From CAYYMH01 sp964472785 (lineage in GTDB: Bacteria > Zhuqueibacterota > Zhuqueibacteria > Thermofontimicrobiales > Thermofontimicrobiaceae), in assembly GCA_964472785.1 (NCBI GenBank), contig CAYYMH010000072.1, forward strand, positions 1-17,598: a stretch of 17,598 nt of DNA, in the 5' to 3' direction. Positions within the stretch are counted from its first letter, which is position 1. Every line of letters begins with the position of its first letter. Under the pieces are notes generated by a model. That model had not been told where the DNA came from. It saw only the letters and a list, made by a program, of their open reading frames with translations, and did no database searches. Both the position numbers and the translations under genes were made by a program. This document shows positions 6,950 to 14,323 of the stretch, one piece after another.

Positions 6950-8269
6950 ATGGCAGAAATCAGGCTGAGAAAATTTCCCTATCCCTATCAAGCGGCGCTG
7001 TCGATTTGCAGCGACATCGATGGTACATCGTCGGAGAATTTTTTGACTATCCATAAATTTTTAAACTCAACACAACCCACAGAGTTGGGTGATGGCTTAG
7101 GATTGCAGATTAGCGATTCCTTTTGGATGTACGACAAGCCGGGAATCTCTGAATCTGCCTTTTCCTATTTTGCTGATCTGTCGGGACGGGAATCTGAACA
7201 GGCGCCTGTGATCAGGGAGCTTATTAAAGCGGGTATTTTAGACGTGATGCACGGTTATGGTAATTTTGCCAGTCCGGCTGATTTTTCCAGAAATTTGGCT
7301 AAAAAAGCATTGGATGAATTGGATCGGTACAATTTAAATTTGAAGGTTTGGACGAATCATGGCGGCATTGAAAGTGTGCAGAATATTGGAAACGCCTCAT
7401 TTGGAATGGGAGACATAATACTAAGTAGCCGCTCAAAAAATGCGCAAGCTGCGCCTGATTTCTATCATGCGGATTTATTAATGAAATATGGGATTCATTA
7501 TTACTGGGACAGCGAGGCGTCGCTTTCACAAATTGTCGGACAGGACAGAACGTTCGGTTTTAGCGAAGCATACTGGACCAGTCCTCTCAACCAAAATCTG
7601 AAAATGAAATCTAAAAGCATCGTTAAGGCGATGTTGAGTTTTCTTGATAAACTATATTTTAAATATAATGAAACCCACTTTGTACCATGGACTCCGCTTA
7701 ATAAAACAAATAAGCTAATTGAACAAGATCAATTAAGAGATGGTCATTTAATTTATAAATTTACGCGTTTCGGAAATGGTCGCTTTGATTGGGCTGATGA
7801 TCTGGATTACTTACTCAACGACAGAGTTTTACAACGATTGCTTGAAAAAATGGGATATCTTATTTTATACATTCATTTAGGAGACCGAAAGCAACAACAA
7901 AGCGCAAAACCATTATCGGACAGCGCTGTTAAAAAATTCAAGCAGCTTGCTGAGTTGTTTTTCGCTGGTAAATTATGGATTGCAACAACCAGTCAATTGC
8001 TTACCTATAATCGGGTTTTTCATCATTTGGATTGGGATATTCAGGAGAAAGAGACATCATATCATATTCAAATTAATGGACTAAAGGATCAACTTTATGC
8101 CGACCAATTAAATGAAGCTGATCTTTCGGGTTTATCGTTCATTGTCCCAAATGATCGGAATGTAAAAATTTTTTTAAATCAACGTCCGGTTGATTTTCAA
8201 ATCTTTAAAAACCAGGGCAGTTATATCGCACAAATTCCCTTAAAACACATTGAATGGCCGCTGTCATGA
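6950..8269 (+). CDS. Divergent polysaccharide deacetylase-like protein
   Basis: This 439-residue protein has no signal peptide or membrane helix. Its N-terminal third has features like the glycoside hydrolase/deacetylase (NodB-like) barrel: a strand ending SICSDIDGT (Asp22 and Asp24, the position of the metal-binding/base Asp pair), an HGYGNF block (His101) and WTNHGG (Asn136, His137) at a later strand. The pairs are not the canonical TFDDG and HSxxH motifs, so the family call is tentative and the activity could differ. The C-terminal part (about 350-439) looks like a small added beta domain. It starts 6 bp after the acyltransferase stop with only a distant ribosome site, and its TGA overlaps the flippase ATG as ATGA. 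A role in removing an N- or O-acyl group from a glycan precursor fits the neighbours but is unproven. Confidence 0.6.
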   Translation: MAEIRLRKFPYPYQAALSICSDIDGTSSENFLTIHKFLNSTQPTELGDGLGLQISDSFWMYDKPGISESAFSYFADLSGRESEQAPVIRELIKAGILDVMHGYGNFASPADFSRNLAKKALDELDRYNLNLKVWTNHGGIESVQNIGNASFGMGDIILSSRSKNAQAAPDFYHADLLMKYGIHYYWDSEASLSQIVGQDRTFGFSEAYWTSPLNQNLKMKSKSIVKAMLSFLDKLYFKYNETHFVPWTPLNKTNKLIEQDQLRDGHLIYKFTRFGNGRFDWADDLDYLLNDRVLQRLLEKMGYLILYIHLGDRKQQQSAKPLSDSAVKKFKQLAELFFAGKLWIATTSQLLTYNRVFHHLDWDIQEKETSYHIQINGLKDQLYADQLNEADLSGLSFIVPNDRNVKIFLNQRPVDFQIFKNQGSYIAQIPLKHIEWPLS

Positions 8270-9747
8270 CCAATAATTCAATTTTTAAGTCACTTTTGAA
8301 ATTAACCAAGCATTCGGCAATTTACGGTGTTGGTCATGTGCTGACAAAATCTCTTGTTATTTTGCTTTTACCGATCCATACCAATTTTGTCAATCAGGCT
8401 GAATATGGTATCGCAACACAACTCTTTGCATTTTTAGCTATTGTGGCGATTATTTATTCTTATGGTTTAAATACTGCCTTTCTTCAATTTTATATTCGAG
8501 AAAAGGATTTTGAGAAGAAAAAACAATTCTTTGCCACAGCATTTCTTTCAACTGCTTTTTCATCAATTGCTTTCTCAATAATAATTTTTCTCTTTCGAGA
8601 AGGTATAGCAGATCAACTATTTAGCTCTGTCCAATACAGCTATCTCATTGTTTACAGTGTTGGCATTCTTTCAGCAGATGCGCTGGTGCTGCTTTCTTTC
8701 AACATTTTAAGAGCTGATGAACGCTCCGCGACCTTTGCCACGCTCAGTGTATCAAACGTTGCCATAAATTTGGTATTCAATGTCATTTTTGTCGGTGTCT
8801 TGAAGTTAGGTGTAAAAGGTATATTTTTGGCTAATCTATTTTCATCAACAATAATTTTTATCCTGTTATTGCCCTTGACTTTAAAATATTTGGTTTTGTC
8901 ATTCAGAAGTACCATTTTGATCAAAATGTTGAAATTCGGGCTTCCCTTTATCCTATCAACGTTATCCGTTGTTGTCATCAATTCGGTTGACCGATTTTTC
9001 ATTAATAAATATCTGGGATTAGAGGCAACCGGAATTTACGGAGCGGGGTATAAACTGGGACTGGTTATTAAATTGTTCATCAATGCGTTCCAGTTTGCCT
9101 GGCTGCCATTTTTTATGTCGATTGCAGATCAGGAAAATGCGAAGCAGATATTTTCAAAAATTTTCACCTATTTTGCTCTGATTTGCAGCGGCATATTTTT
9201 AATCGCGTCTATGTATATCAATCAGATCGTTCGCATCTCGGTCTTTGGTTTTACAATTTTCGGAAAGGCTTATTGGAACAGTACGCAAATCGTTCCGGTT
9301 GTGTTACTTGCATATATTGCTTACGGATTTTATATAAACTTTATTGTTGGCATATATCTAAAAGAGAAGACCAAATATCTGGCGCTGATTACATCCATTG
9401 GCGCTTTATCGAACATTGTTGGGAATGTTGTTTTAATCCCTGCATTCGGATTAATGGGGGCTGCTTTTGCAACTGCAATCTCATTTATCATTATGGCAAT
9501 TTGTATGTATTTTACTTCTCAAAAATTCTATCATGTGCAATATGAATTAAATCGAGTGGCACAGATAATTCTGCTTGCATTTTTCGCTTACATGCTTTAT
9601 ACTTATGTTAAATTTATACCGGTAGAAATATTAAAAGTGAGCTTGATTCTGGCATACGGTGCCGTTCTTTATTTGTCAGGATTTTTCCAGCCAGTTGAAA
9701 TAAACAAACTCAAGCAGGTTATAAAAGGATTTTTATGGCGAAGTTAG
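8266..9747 (+). CDS. Wzx-type polysaccharide flippase (MOP/MATE-like superfamily)
   Basis: This multi-pass inner-membrane protein of 493 residues has about 12-14 hydrophobic segments. The N-terminal pattern (HSAIYGVGHVLTKSLVILLLP, then TNFVNQAEYGIATQ) and the mid-protein block SVDRFFINKYLGLEATGIYG are typical of oligosaccharide flippases. Such proteins move undecaprenyl-linked glycans to the periplasm. I choose ATG 8266 over ATG 8254 because it makes the 4-nt ATGA overlap with the preceding stop, although neither has a strong ribosome site. It overlaps the radical SAM gene by 13 nt. It is the clearest evidence that this run of genes makes or modifies an exported, lipid-linked glycan. No polymerase or glycosyltransferase is next to it. 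Confidence 0.92.
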   Translation: MTNNSIFKSLLKLTKHSAIYGVGHVLTKSLVILLLPIHTNFVNQAEYGIATQLFAFLAIVAIIYSYGLNTAFLQFYIREKDFEKKKQFFATAFLSTAFSSIAFSIIIFLFREGIADQLFSSVQYSYLIVYSVGILSADALVLLSFNILRADERSATFATLSVSNVAINLVFNVIFVGVLKLGVKGIFLANLFSSTIIFILLLPLTLKYLVLSFRSTILIKMLKFGLPFILSTLSVVVINSVDRFFINKYLGLEATGIYGAGYKLGLVIKLFINAFQFAWLPFFMSIADQENAKQIFSKIFTYFALICSGIFLIASMYINQIVRISVFGFTIFGKAYWNSTQIVPVVLLAYIAYGFYINFIVGIYLKEKTKYLALITSIGALSNIVGNVVLIPAFGLMGAAFATAISFIIMAICMYFTSQKFYHVQYELNRVAQIILLAFFAYMLYTYVKFIPVEILKVSLILAYGAVLYLSGFFQPVEINKLKQVIKGFLWRS

Positions 9748-11162
9748 TTTTAGTGAACCATTGGTCGCCGGGTATCGGCAATAATAAACCACCGCTCGGA
9801 TTAGGTTATCTGGCGTCATATTTGAAAAAATATTTGGACTTTCACGACATTGCGATTGTAAATACAGGCGATAGAACATTTCAGAAAATTGTTGCTCATC
9901 AACCTGATATAATCGGCTTTACTGCTTATACAGCAGGGTATTACGATGTTCTAAAATTAATGCAGCAGGTGAAAGAGCGATTGGACGTTCCAGTTTTAGC
10001 AGGTGGTCCACATATTACGTGTTTGCCTGATAAATTGTCAAAATTTACGGACATCGGTTTTATCGGTGAAGGCGAACAGACGTTGCTCGAATTGATCCGG
10101 CTTTACTTGGATAAAGAACAATTGAGTCCGGGCGATTTAAAAAAGATCGATGGTCTCGTCTTTTGGGATAACGGTAAACTTTTTAAAACCAACCCCAGAG
10201 AATTGATCAAGCCACTCGACCGAATTCCTTTTCCTGATCGGGATTTATTTGATATGGATTACTTTTTGAAGCCGAGCCAGATATTAATGAGCAATGAGTA
10301 TATCCGCGGTACCACGATGCTCACTTCCAGAGGCTGCCCCTTTCATTGCATTTATTGCCATGTTTCTGCAAAATGGGGAAAGCCCAGACTTCATTCACCG
10401 GAATATGTGGTTTCGGAAATTGAGCATTTGGTGCGTGATTACCGGGTGGAAGGAATCACGATGAGTGATGATCTGTTTGTCAGCAGCAAAACTCGAATCG
10501 AAAAAATAATTAACTTGATGCGGCAGAAAAAATTATTGGGAAAAGTTCGTTTTTTAGTTGACTTACGCGCAAATATGGTGACTGAGGAACTCATCAAAAT
10601 GTTAAAACAAATGGGGGTTGCCAAGGTGGCGCTCGGACTGGAATCCGGCTCCGAACCCATTTTGCAATACCTGAAAGGCACAAATGTCACAGTTCAGGAT
10701 AATATAAATGCTGTCAAGATTTTGAATAAGTACGGCATTGGCGCCTACTGCTGCTTCATGATCGGCGCACCTCCCGAAACAAACGAAGACATTGAGAAAA
10801 CGCGTAATTTGATTAAAAAAATTCTGGACATGGACACCCGGAATTTCTGCCAGTTGACTGTGACAACACCATTGCCGGGTACCGAACTCTGGGATTACGC
10901 GCTTCAAAAGAGATATATTAACGAAGATGTGGATTGGCGGCAATTTAGTTTAAGTCCGCTGGTCTCGAACAGAGAAGATTTTTATGTCAATGAGCATATT
11001 CCTTTTGATGAATTCCAGAAAATTGCTGAAGAGACAATGTCGCTGGCCAATAGCCGGAGATTGAAATCGATTCTTTCCAACTTTTCCTGGTACTATGTAA
11101 AGCGGATTTTGACAAATCCGAAACTGGCGATTAAAATTTTAAGAGATTATATGACCCATTAA
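9735..11162 (+). CDS. Cobalamin-binding-type radical SAM enzyme (class B-like)
   Basis: This 475-residue protein has an N-terminal Rossmann-like B12-binding domain (about 1-130, with PPLGLGYLASYL, AGGPH at 89-93 and GEGE at 111-114). A radical SAM barrel follows with the 4Fe-4S cysteines Cys201, Cys205 and Cys208 in CPFHCIYC. Further motifs are the GLESGSE block, MIGAPPET and a PLPGTELW segment. The family includes B12-dependent methylases of unactivated carbons and ring-rearranging enzymes. The classic DxHxxG cobalamin-ligand motif is absent, as is usual in this class. ATG 9735 has a good ribosome site (AAAGGA at 9724-9729, 5 nt spacing) inside the end of the flippase gene. It may modify the glycan, its lipid carrier or another small molecule made by this cluster. 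The substrate is unknown. Confidence 0.9.
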   Translation: MAKLVLVNHWSPGIGNNKPPLGLGYLASYLKKYLDFHDIAIVNTGDRTFQKIVAHQPDIIGFTAYTAGYYDVLKLMQQVKERLDVPVLAGGPHITCLPDKLSKFTDIGFIGEGEQTLLELIRLYLDKEQLSPGDLKKIDGLVFWDNGKLFKTNPRELIKPLDRIPFPDRDLFDMDYFLKPSQILMSNEYIRGTTMLTSRGCPFHCIYCHVSAKWGKPRLHSPEYVVSEIEHLVRDYRVEGITMSDDLFVSSKTRIEKIINLMRQKKLLGKVRFLVDLRANMVTEELIKMLKQMGVAKVALGLESGSEPILQYLKGTNVTVQDNINAVKILNKYGIGAYCCFMIGAPPETNEDIEKTRNLIKKILDMDTRNFCQLTVTTPLPGTELWDYALQKRYINEDVDWRQFSLSPLVSNREDFYVNEHIPFDEFQKIAEETMSLANSRRLKSILSNFSWYYVKRILTNPKLAIKILRDYMTH

Positions 11163-11174
11163 TAAAAAGATTCG

Positions 11175-12383
11175 ATGGCAAAAGTAATTTTACATATTGA
11201 TATGGATGCGTTTTTTGCGGCAATCGAGGAGCTGGATCATCCGGACTATCGGGGAAAACCCGTTATTGTGGGCGCTGATCCCAAAGAAGGAAAAGGACGG
11301 GGTGTGGTTTCCACCTGTAATTATGAGGCAAGAAAATACGGTGTCCACTCAGCAATGCCAATTTCACAGGCTTACAAACGGTGCCCCCATGCTGTTTATC
11401 TTTTTCCCAGAATGAAACGCTATGTTGCATTTTCAAAAAAAATACATCAGATATTTTATGAATTCACGCCGCAGGTTGAACCGATTAGTATTGATGAGGC
11501 ATTTTTAGATGTAACCGGTTGCATCCGTTTATTCGGAGAGCCAATTGAAATTGCAAAGCAAATTAAAAAGCGCATTAAAGACGAAACCGGATTAACTGCG
11601 TCTGTTGGAATTGCCCCAAATAAATTCGTCGCGAAAATCGCGTCCGATCTTGAAAAGCCCGATGGATTGGTACTTGTTTCAGAGAATGAAATCACAAAAT
11701 TTTTATGGCCTTTGCCCATTAGTAAAATGTGGGGTGTCGGAAAAAAGACGGAGCAAAAATTAAAAGTAAAAGGCATTGATACCATCGGAAAATTAGCCCA
11801 AATTCCTCAGTCAAAAATAGTCAAAGAAATGGGCAAGGTGGGTCTTCATTTTTGGAAATTGGCAAACGGATTGGATGACCGCGATGTTGAAATTGAACAT
11901 CAAAGAAAGTCGGTCAGTCTGGAAAACACATTTTCCGAAGATGTTTCAGATGAAAATAAAATTGAGGAAACCATTTGCGCTTTATCCGATAATGTAAGCC
12001 GCATTTTAAGAAAGAAAAAATATCAGGGAAAAACGGTCACCCTCAAAATCCGATTGGAGGATTTTTCAACGTTTACTCGCGCCCTCAGTCATCACGAATT
12101 TATTGATTCTTCGAAAATGATTTGTCAAACCTGTTTGAAACTTTACCACGATTTTGACCGGCAGGGGAAAAAGGTCAGATTGTTAGGAGTCGCGGTGTCA
12201 AATCTGAATATCAAACACGGCGCTCAACTCGGTTTCTTTGACAAGATCGAAAAGGAGAACGATCAATTGGATAGATTAATCGACACGGTGCAAAATAAAT
12301 TCGGCGCTGGGATGATTAAAAAGGCGAGTCTGCTGGATCAGCATTCGAGACGAATTGATGAAGGGGATATTAAATCGAAATAA
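11175..12383 (+). CDS. dinB: DNA polymerase IV (Y-family translesion polymerase)
   Basis: This 402-residue Y-family polymerase copies damaged DNA in the cytoplasm. Diagnostic motifs are ILHIDMDAFFAAIE (metal-binding Asp9), STCNYEARKYGV and MPISQAYKRCP, SIDEAF (Asp107 and Glu108) and SVGIAPNKFVAKIASD. QLGFF at 351-355 fits the sliding-clamp-binding consensus, and the family-typical KASLL end follows. A further tail of about 16 residues after KASLL is not usual and abuts the junction with the next, truncated gene. The gene starts 12 bp after the radical SAM stop without a strong ribosome site. No LexA-like operator is evident directly upstream, so it may be read with the glycan genes. A DNA-repair gene here is probably incidental. 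Confidence 0.97.
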   Translation: MAKVILHIDMDAFFAAIEELDHPDYRGKPVIVGADPKEGKGRGVVSTCNYEARKYGVHSAMPISQAYKRCPHAVYLFPRMKRYVAFSKKIHQIFYEFTPQVEPISIDEAFLDVTGCIRLFGEPIEIAKQIKKRIKDETGLTASVGIAPNKFVAKIASDLEKPDGLVLVSENEITKFLWPLPISKMWGVGKKTEQKLKVKGIDTIGKLAQIPQSKIVKEMGKVGLHFWKLANGLDDRDVEIEHQRKSVSLENTFSEDVSDENKIEETICALSDNVSRILRKKKYQGKTVTLKIRLEDFSTFTRALSHHEFIDSSKMICQTCLKLYHDFDRQGKKVRLLGVAVSNLNIKHGAQLGFFDKIEKENDQLDRLIDTVQNKFGAGMIKKASLLDQHSRRIDEGDIKSK

Positions 12384-12696
12384 CACGCGACATTATCGTT
12401 TCACTTTTCGCACGCTGACGATTTTTTCGATGATTTTTGTGTTTCTCTATTGGTTAATTGATTTAAAAAGCAAGCAGCGCTGGACCTTTTTTTTCAAACC
12501 GGTTGGTTCTAATCCTTTGTTAGCGTATATCTTACCGTTCATCGTTTATGCGATACTTGGTATTTTCGGCATCAAGTTTCTGGCGGAATACGTTAATTCG
12601 GGTATGCCAGGTATTTTGCGTTCACTATTTTTCTCCGTTGGCATGATTGGATTCACCATCGTTTTAACTCGCTTACACATTAAATTACATTTGTAA
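12355..12696 (+). pseudogene. C-terminal stub of a NagX/HGSNAT-like (DUF5009-type) membrane protein
   Basis: The frame encodes about 113 residues with three hydrophobic segments (LTIFSMIFVFLYWLID, LLAYILPFIVYAILGIFG and SLFFSVGMIGFTIVLT). The pattern YWLID followed by RWTFFF, then SNPLLAY and GILRSL, matches the C-terminal end of bacterial relatives of heparan-alpha-glucosaminide N-acetyltransferase (NagX/DUF5009 group), which usually have about 370-400 residues. The N-terminal roughly two thirds are missing, and the frame overlaps the last 29 bases of dinB, with starts TTG 12355 or ATG 12358. This is best read as a deletion remnant whose breakpoint lies at the dinB 3' end. A functional small three-helix protein is less likely. 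The family call comes from remembered motif patterns. Confidence 0.6.
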
Positions 12697-12711
12697 AATC
12701 AAAGGGAGTTT

Positions 12712-12914
12712 ATGAAGTACAAAATTTTTTTTTATTTCTCACTATTTTATTGATGTTACATTCCCCAATTTCAGCCAACGACGATCATAGATTAAACGCA
12801 GCCGGAGAGCATGAGTTGACGTTTAATTTTTCTGATCTCACCAATGGTTTGTATTTTTATCAATTGAAAACAGAGCGGTTTCAAAAAACCAGACGGATGT
12901 TGATTTTGAAGTAA
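12712..12914 (+). pseudogene. Frameshifted remnant: signal peptide joined to a type IX sorting-domain tail
   Basis: ATG 12712 follows a strong AAAGGGAG ribosome site (12701-12708). The frame MKYKIFF is broken at a run of nine T (12725-12733). Adding one T restores a convincing signal peptide continuing LFLTILLMLHSPISA, then a short linker, then GEHELTFNFSDLTNGLYFYQ and a basic end RRMLILK up to the TAA at 12912-12914. That end is the last part of a Por/type IX sorting domain. The repaired reading frame is only about 68 codons, so the export signal and the sorting tail survive while the passenger is gone. An internal deletion plus a homopolymer frameshift explains it best. A sequencing error in the T-run is possible, but would not supply the missing middle. 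Confidence 0.8.
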
Positions 12915-12930
12915 TATTTTGGAAAAAAAT

Positions 12931-13021
12931 TTGCCACGGATTAACACGGATTTTCACAGATAAATAAAAAAATCAAAGTTAGATATTTAAAATCTGTGTT
13001 GATCCGTACAATCAGTGGCAA
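12931..13021. repeat. Dispersed inverted-repeat element, copy 1
   Basis: The left arm begins TTGCCACGGATTAACACGGA at 12931 and continues to CACAGAT near 12961. The right arm, ATCTGTGTTGATCCGTAC then AATCAGTGGCAA, runs to 13021 and is its imperfect reverse complement, with about six differences over about 30 bases. An AT-rich loop of about 28 bases separates them. The transcript would fold into a long hairpin. A related copy lies at 14239-14300. Confidence 0.75.
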
Positions 13022-13052
13022 GAAATCAGGCTATTAAATATCTCAAAATTAA

Positions 13053-13083
13053 CTTGATTATCATGTTAAAAATGAATAACTTT
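13053..13083 (+). promoter_or_regulatory. Candidate FCB-type promoter for the GHMP kinase gene
   Basis: CTTG at 13053-13056 and TAACTTT at 13077-13083 are separated by 20 bases. This approximates the Bacteroidetes pattern TTTG, about 19-20 bases, TAnnTTTG. Transcription would begin about 30 bases before the TTG start at 13119. The match is imperfect and unsupported by other evidence. Confidence 0.3.
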
Positions 13084-13104
13084 AAGCCTTTAAAAATAAT
13101 TGAA

Positions 13105-13111
13105 AAGAGGG
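13105..13111 (+). promoter_or_regulatory. Ribosome-binding site for a TTG start
   Basis: AAGAGGG ends 7 nt before TTG 13119. No in-frame ATG precedes the first conserved kinase motif, and GTG 13140 has no site, so TTG is the likely start. Confidence 0.7.
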
Positions 13112-13118
13112 CAGCAGT

Positions 13119-14207
13119 TTGTCGATAAAACGCATTCAGGTGTCAGCGCCGGGCCGGATTTGTCTTTTCGGAGAACATCAGGATTATCTGAATTTACCGG
13201 TCATTACGGCAGCTATTGATTTGAGAATTCAGATTAAGGGAAAACAGCGTGCTGATCGCATTTTTAAACTCCGGATGCCGGACATCAACCAAACAGACGA
13301 GATCAACCCTGACAGGCCAATCGAATATCTTCAGGAACGGGATTATTTGCGCAGCGCTTTGAACGTGTTGTTGCGGCTTGGCGTTAAAATTCCCTGTGGT
13401 TACGATTGTGAGATTCGGGGAAAAATTCCCATCAATTCCGGCACCTCCAGTTCATCAGCACTGATTGTCGCCTGGATTAAATTTTTGTTGGCTATCGCCG
13501 GTGATAAACGGGCTGAAAATCCAATGATGATTGCAAAATTGGCGCATCAGGCAGAGGTGCTCGAATTTCAAGAGCCCGGCGGTATGATGGATCATTATGC
13601 CACCAGCGTTGGCGGTATTTTATTCATCAATTTTGAAAATGGTGTCACAGTTGAAAAGCTGCCACAGCCGGAAGGTCGTTTTATTTTAGCCGATTCGAAA
13701 CAAGCGAAAGATACCAAAGAAATATTGGGACGGGTAAAAGGCGGTATTTTTGAAATATTGGATCAGGCAAAACATTTCTCCCAATTGACACTGAAAGCGA
13801 TGACCCTATCTGATGCAAAAAAATTGTCAAGCAAATTGCCCAAGGAGCGGCAGAAACTACTGCTCGGGACGATTAAAAACCGGGACATTACACGGCAGGC
13901 TTACGATTTATTTAACGCAAAAAAAATCGATGCCGTCCAGTTGGGGAAATTGCTCAGTGAGTGTCAACAAATTTTAAGAGAGGATTTGAAGATTTCGACT
14001 CCAAAACTTGATCGAATGATTGATGCAGCGGTTAAGGCAGGCGCCCACGGTGGTAAACTGAACGGCTCCGGTGGCGGTGGCTGTATGTTCGTCAATATTT
14101 CGGATCGGGCGGAACAAATCATGCAAGCAATTGAACAAGAAGGGGGGCAGCCTCATTTAATCAATGTTGGCGATGGCGTCCGAACTGACTTTTGTGAGTT
14201 TGAATGA
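13119..14207 (+). CDS. Galactokinase-like GHMP sugar kinase
   Basis: This 362-residue cytoplasmic kinase has all three GHMP motifs. These are APGRICLFGEHQDY at the N-terminus (residues 10-23, equivalent to the galactokinase signature GRxNLIGEHTDY), PINSGTSSSSAL (104-115, phosphate loop) and NGSGGGG (315-321). PGGMMDHY (153-160) supplies the probable catalytic Asp158. The closest known patterns are galactokinase and galacturonokinase, which phosphorylate the anomeric hydroxyl of the sugar. Gln21 replaces the usual Thr in GEHTDY, and the NGGxV segment after it reads LNLPV, so galactose may not be the substrate. TTG 13119 is the chosen start. The gene stands alone after a decayed interval and has its own possible promoter. 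It is bracketed by the two copies of a dispersed inverted repeat. A uronic acid or another hexose is possible given the glucuronokinase-like gene downstream. Confidence 0.85.
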   Translation: MSIKRIQVSAPGRICLFGEHQDYLNLPVITAAIDLRIQIKGKQRADRIFKLRMPDINQTDEINPDRPIEYLQERDYLRSALNVLLRLGVKIPCGYDCEIRGKIPINSGTSSSSALIVAWIKFLLAIAGDKRAENPMMIAKLAHQAEVLEFQEPGGMMDHYATSVGGILFINFENGVTVEKLPQPEGRFILADSKQAKDTKEILGRVKGGIFEILDQAKHFSQLTLKAMTLSDAKKLSSKLPKERQKLLLGTIKNRDITRQAYDLFNAKKIDAVQLGKLLSECQQILREDLKISTPKLDRMIDAAVKAGAHGGKLNGSGGGGCMFVNISDRAEQIMQAIEQEGGQPHLINVGDGVRTDFCEFE

Positions 14208-14238
14208 TTATTTGAAAAGAAAAGGTAAATTTTAACTC

Positions 14239-14300
14239 AGCCACAGTTCACAGATTTTGCCTGATTTTTTATCTGTGTTGATCAGTGCAAATCAGGAGCT
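14239..14300. repeat. Dispersed inverted-repeat element, copy 2 (shorter)
   Basis: GCCACAGTTCACAGATTTTG at 14240-14259 and ATCTGTGTTGATCAGTGC then AAATCAGGAGC at 14271-14299 align with the left and right arms of the element at 12931-13021. The right arms share ATCTGTGTTGATC followed by a similar end. The loop is reduced to a few bases. It lies between the GHMP kinase and the sulfatase-maturase-like gene. Confidence 0.65.
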
Positions 14301-14323
14301 AATAAAATTAGATTGAAATCAAA

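Noticed and set aside
6743..7056. Overlapping minus- and plus-strand frames of 67-103 codons at the acyltransferase/deacetylase junction
   Set aside because: They are out-of-frame shadows of two well-supported genes and have no conserved motifs.
12931..14300. CRISPR array or transposon ends
   Set aside because: There are only two diverged copies, there is no regular spacing or spacers, and no transposase or cas gene is in the window.
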